64,000 nucleotides of DNA, taken from the NCBI RefSeq assembly GCF_010015445.1, contig NC_053116.1, positions 30,637,285 through 30,701,284 of the forward strand. Direction: 5' to 3'. The position numbers were made by a program, and so were the translations under genes. Below are positions 44,641-64,000 of the stretch, piece by piece (within the stretch, counting starts at the first letter, position 1; the number at the start of each line of letters is the position of its first letter). Under the pieces are notes generated by a model. It was given only the letters and a program-made list of their open reading frames with translations, was not told the DNA's origin and ran no database searches. The stretch comes from Perca fluviatilis (Eukaryota; Chordata; Actinopteri; Perciformes; Percidae).

Positions 44641-45837
44641 GTTCGTTCAGGTAAATGGAAACAACATGGTTAACTTTACTTAGCTTGGTAGCGAGCAAAC
44701 GTTAGCGTCTTTGCAAAGTTGTGTAGCTAGCAAAATGACAGCCAGCTCAGCTAATGTCAACGAACGGGCTAGCGCACCTAAAATTAGCTAGCTAAGCTAG
44801 CTAGCAACGTCGGTTCAACTACAACGTAGCTAGTTGGAGATAACTAATTGATAAGTTAGCGCATAGAACCGCCGGTATTTCTTAACTACAGCATTTGTCT
44901 TATCCAGAGTGACAGTCATGTAACACAGAAGCCAACCAGCATCTAACTTCAGCTTATGTCATCAGCAAGATGAGGAAGATGTTTTGATGTCAATGCTAGC
45001 TAGCTAACGTTAGCAAGCTAATCATTTTCAGAACCGTTTCCTGGTTGTGATTCCTCGGGTTGTTACCTTATTATTAGCTATATATCCATGGTTGTTACCG
45101 ACCGAGATGGTCCTTGACTTAGTTTAAGCTTACAGGGCATTAAAGACAGACAGTATTTAATTTATGTTATTTAATGCCAGCCTTGATACTTTTTGTTATG
45201 GAATGACAGAACATAACGTTAGCACGAACATAGTGGTAAACAACCTGGGCTGTGGATGGGTCCTGTTTATTGTCAAACTAGCGTTACAGCTAACGTTAAC
45301 TAGCTACACCAATGGACATTACTTTAGACTCTTTATGTTGTTTTGTCATAACGTTACGCTCTTTATTTCGTTATGCATGCAGTGTACCAAACGACAATGG
45401 TTTTAATATATTTAATAATTTCGTTCTATATGTTGTTGCAAATGTATTTAACGTAACGTTAATACGTTTTAATCCTGCATTTTACCTTCACCAAAACACA
45501 TTAGCTAGCTAAGTAAGATAAGGATAAAGGTAATTCAAGTTAAAGTTATACTGCTTGATGAACCTTTGCTAGTCCATCAAGCAGTCAAGATCAAGACGAT
45601 TATCAAAAGGATTATCGCACTGTAAGAGGTGTGTATGTTTCTCTGTCAGCACAGGTTACATGTTGACAGCTTTGGAGAAGTATTCTCACAATAGAGCCAC
45701 GCCTCTATTGGTGCTACATGTTAGATAAATAGCCTACTCATAGTTTTCCTAACTTGCCATATGAAGTTAACTTCTGGATTTGTGTGTCTGCAGGTGGAGG
45801 CAGGAGGTGTGAGTAGAGTGCAGTAGACATCAGCAGC
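44641..45837 (+). promoter_or_regulatory. ralgapb: Presumed ralgapb promoter and leader, rich in AACGTTAGCTAGC words
   Basis: The kilobase before the coding start is crowded with AACGTTAG, GCTAGCTA and GTTAGC words in both senses. The ATG-bearing exon begins after TGTCTGCAG at about 45793, so at least one non-coding exon must lie upstream, most likely in 44.3-44.7 kb. The exact start is not visible. Confidence 0.4.
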
Positions 45838-63867
<18,030 letters not shown>

Positions 63868-64000
63868 GTAAGGGAACTCGCAACAGATTCTGTGAAACAG
63901 TATACCGTTTAATGATTGACACGTTTGGCTTATATTTTAAATGGAATAAAATGGCTTGAATTTAACATACAGATGTTGACCTTAATAGGTGTAGAAAAAT

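Overview
This window is vertebrate nuclear DNA and almost certainly comes from a ray-finned (teleost) fish, probably a percomorph. The genes are split by GT-AG introns. AC/TG, TA, CTGT and GATA microsatellites are long and frequent. The interspersed repeats are types I know from teleosts: a tRNA-derived SINE with a 'GTCGCTTTG...AAAAGCGTC' tail, hAT and TTAA-flanked MITEs, a Harbinger derivative, and L2/Rex-type LINE tails. There is no operon, phage or CRISPR content.

Layout from left to right: (1) 576-695 (+), last coding exon of a SIKE1/FGFR1OP2-family coiled-coil gene. (2) 2561-5122 (+), complete four-exon micos10, the small subunit of the mitochondrial MICOS complex. (3) 7535-12743 (+), complete three-exon htr6, serotonin receptor 6, with a TATA-like element about 700 bp upstream of the ATG. 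(4) 21525 down to 13492 (-), complete 14-exon tmco4, an alpha/beta-hydrolase-fold membrane protein, tail-to-tail with htr6. (5) 21.5-32.6 kb, about 11 kb with no gene I can support, holding repeats and duplicated segments. (6) 32594-41755 (+), vwa1 (WARP), a secreted matrix protein with one VWA and three FN3 domains. (7) 45838-63867 (+), the first 22 coding exons of ralgapb, which runs off the right edge before its RapGAP domain.

The order micos10 - htr6 - tmco4, with these orientations, matches human 1p36.13 as I remember it, but NBL1, which lies between MICOS10 and HTR6 in human, is absent. vwa1 and ralgapb are not in that human neighbourhood, so the right half joins a different ancestral segment. 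The genes share no pathway: inner-membrane architecture, neuronal Gs-coupled signalling, a membrane hydrolase, basement-membrane matrix and Ral GTPase control.

I found no previously undescribed biological system. The best second-look items are a candidate 37-codon in-frame alternative exon extension in ralgapb, a strongly lengthened extracellular loop 2 in htr6, UG-repeat tracts just downstream of two tmco4 donor sites, several TTAA-flanked MITEs (one pair sharing a single TTAA, one pair with a compensated hairpin), and a 30-bp perfect hairpin in ralgapb intron 1. Exon boundaries were set by reading splice sites and checking that the phase stays consistent through each whole gene. Family names rest on remembered sequences, not on a database search.
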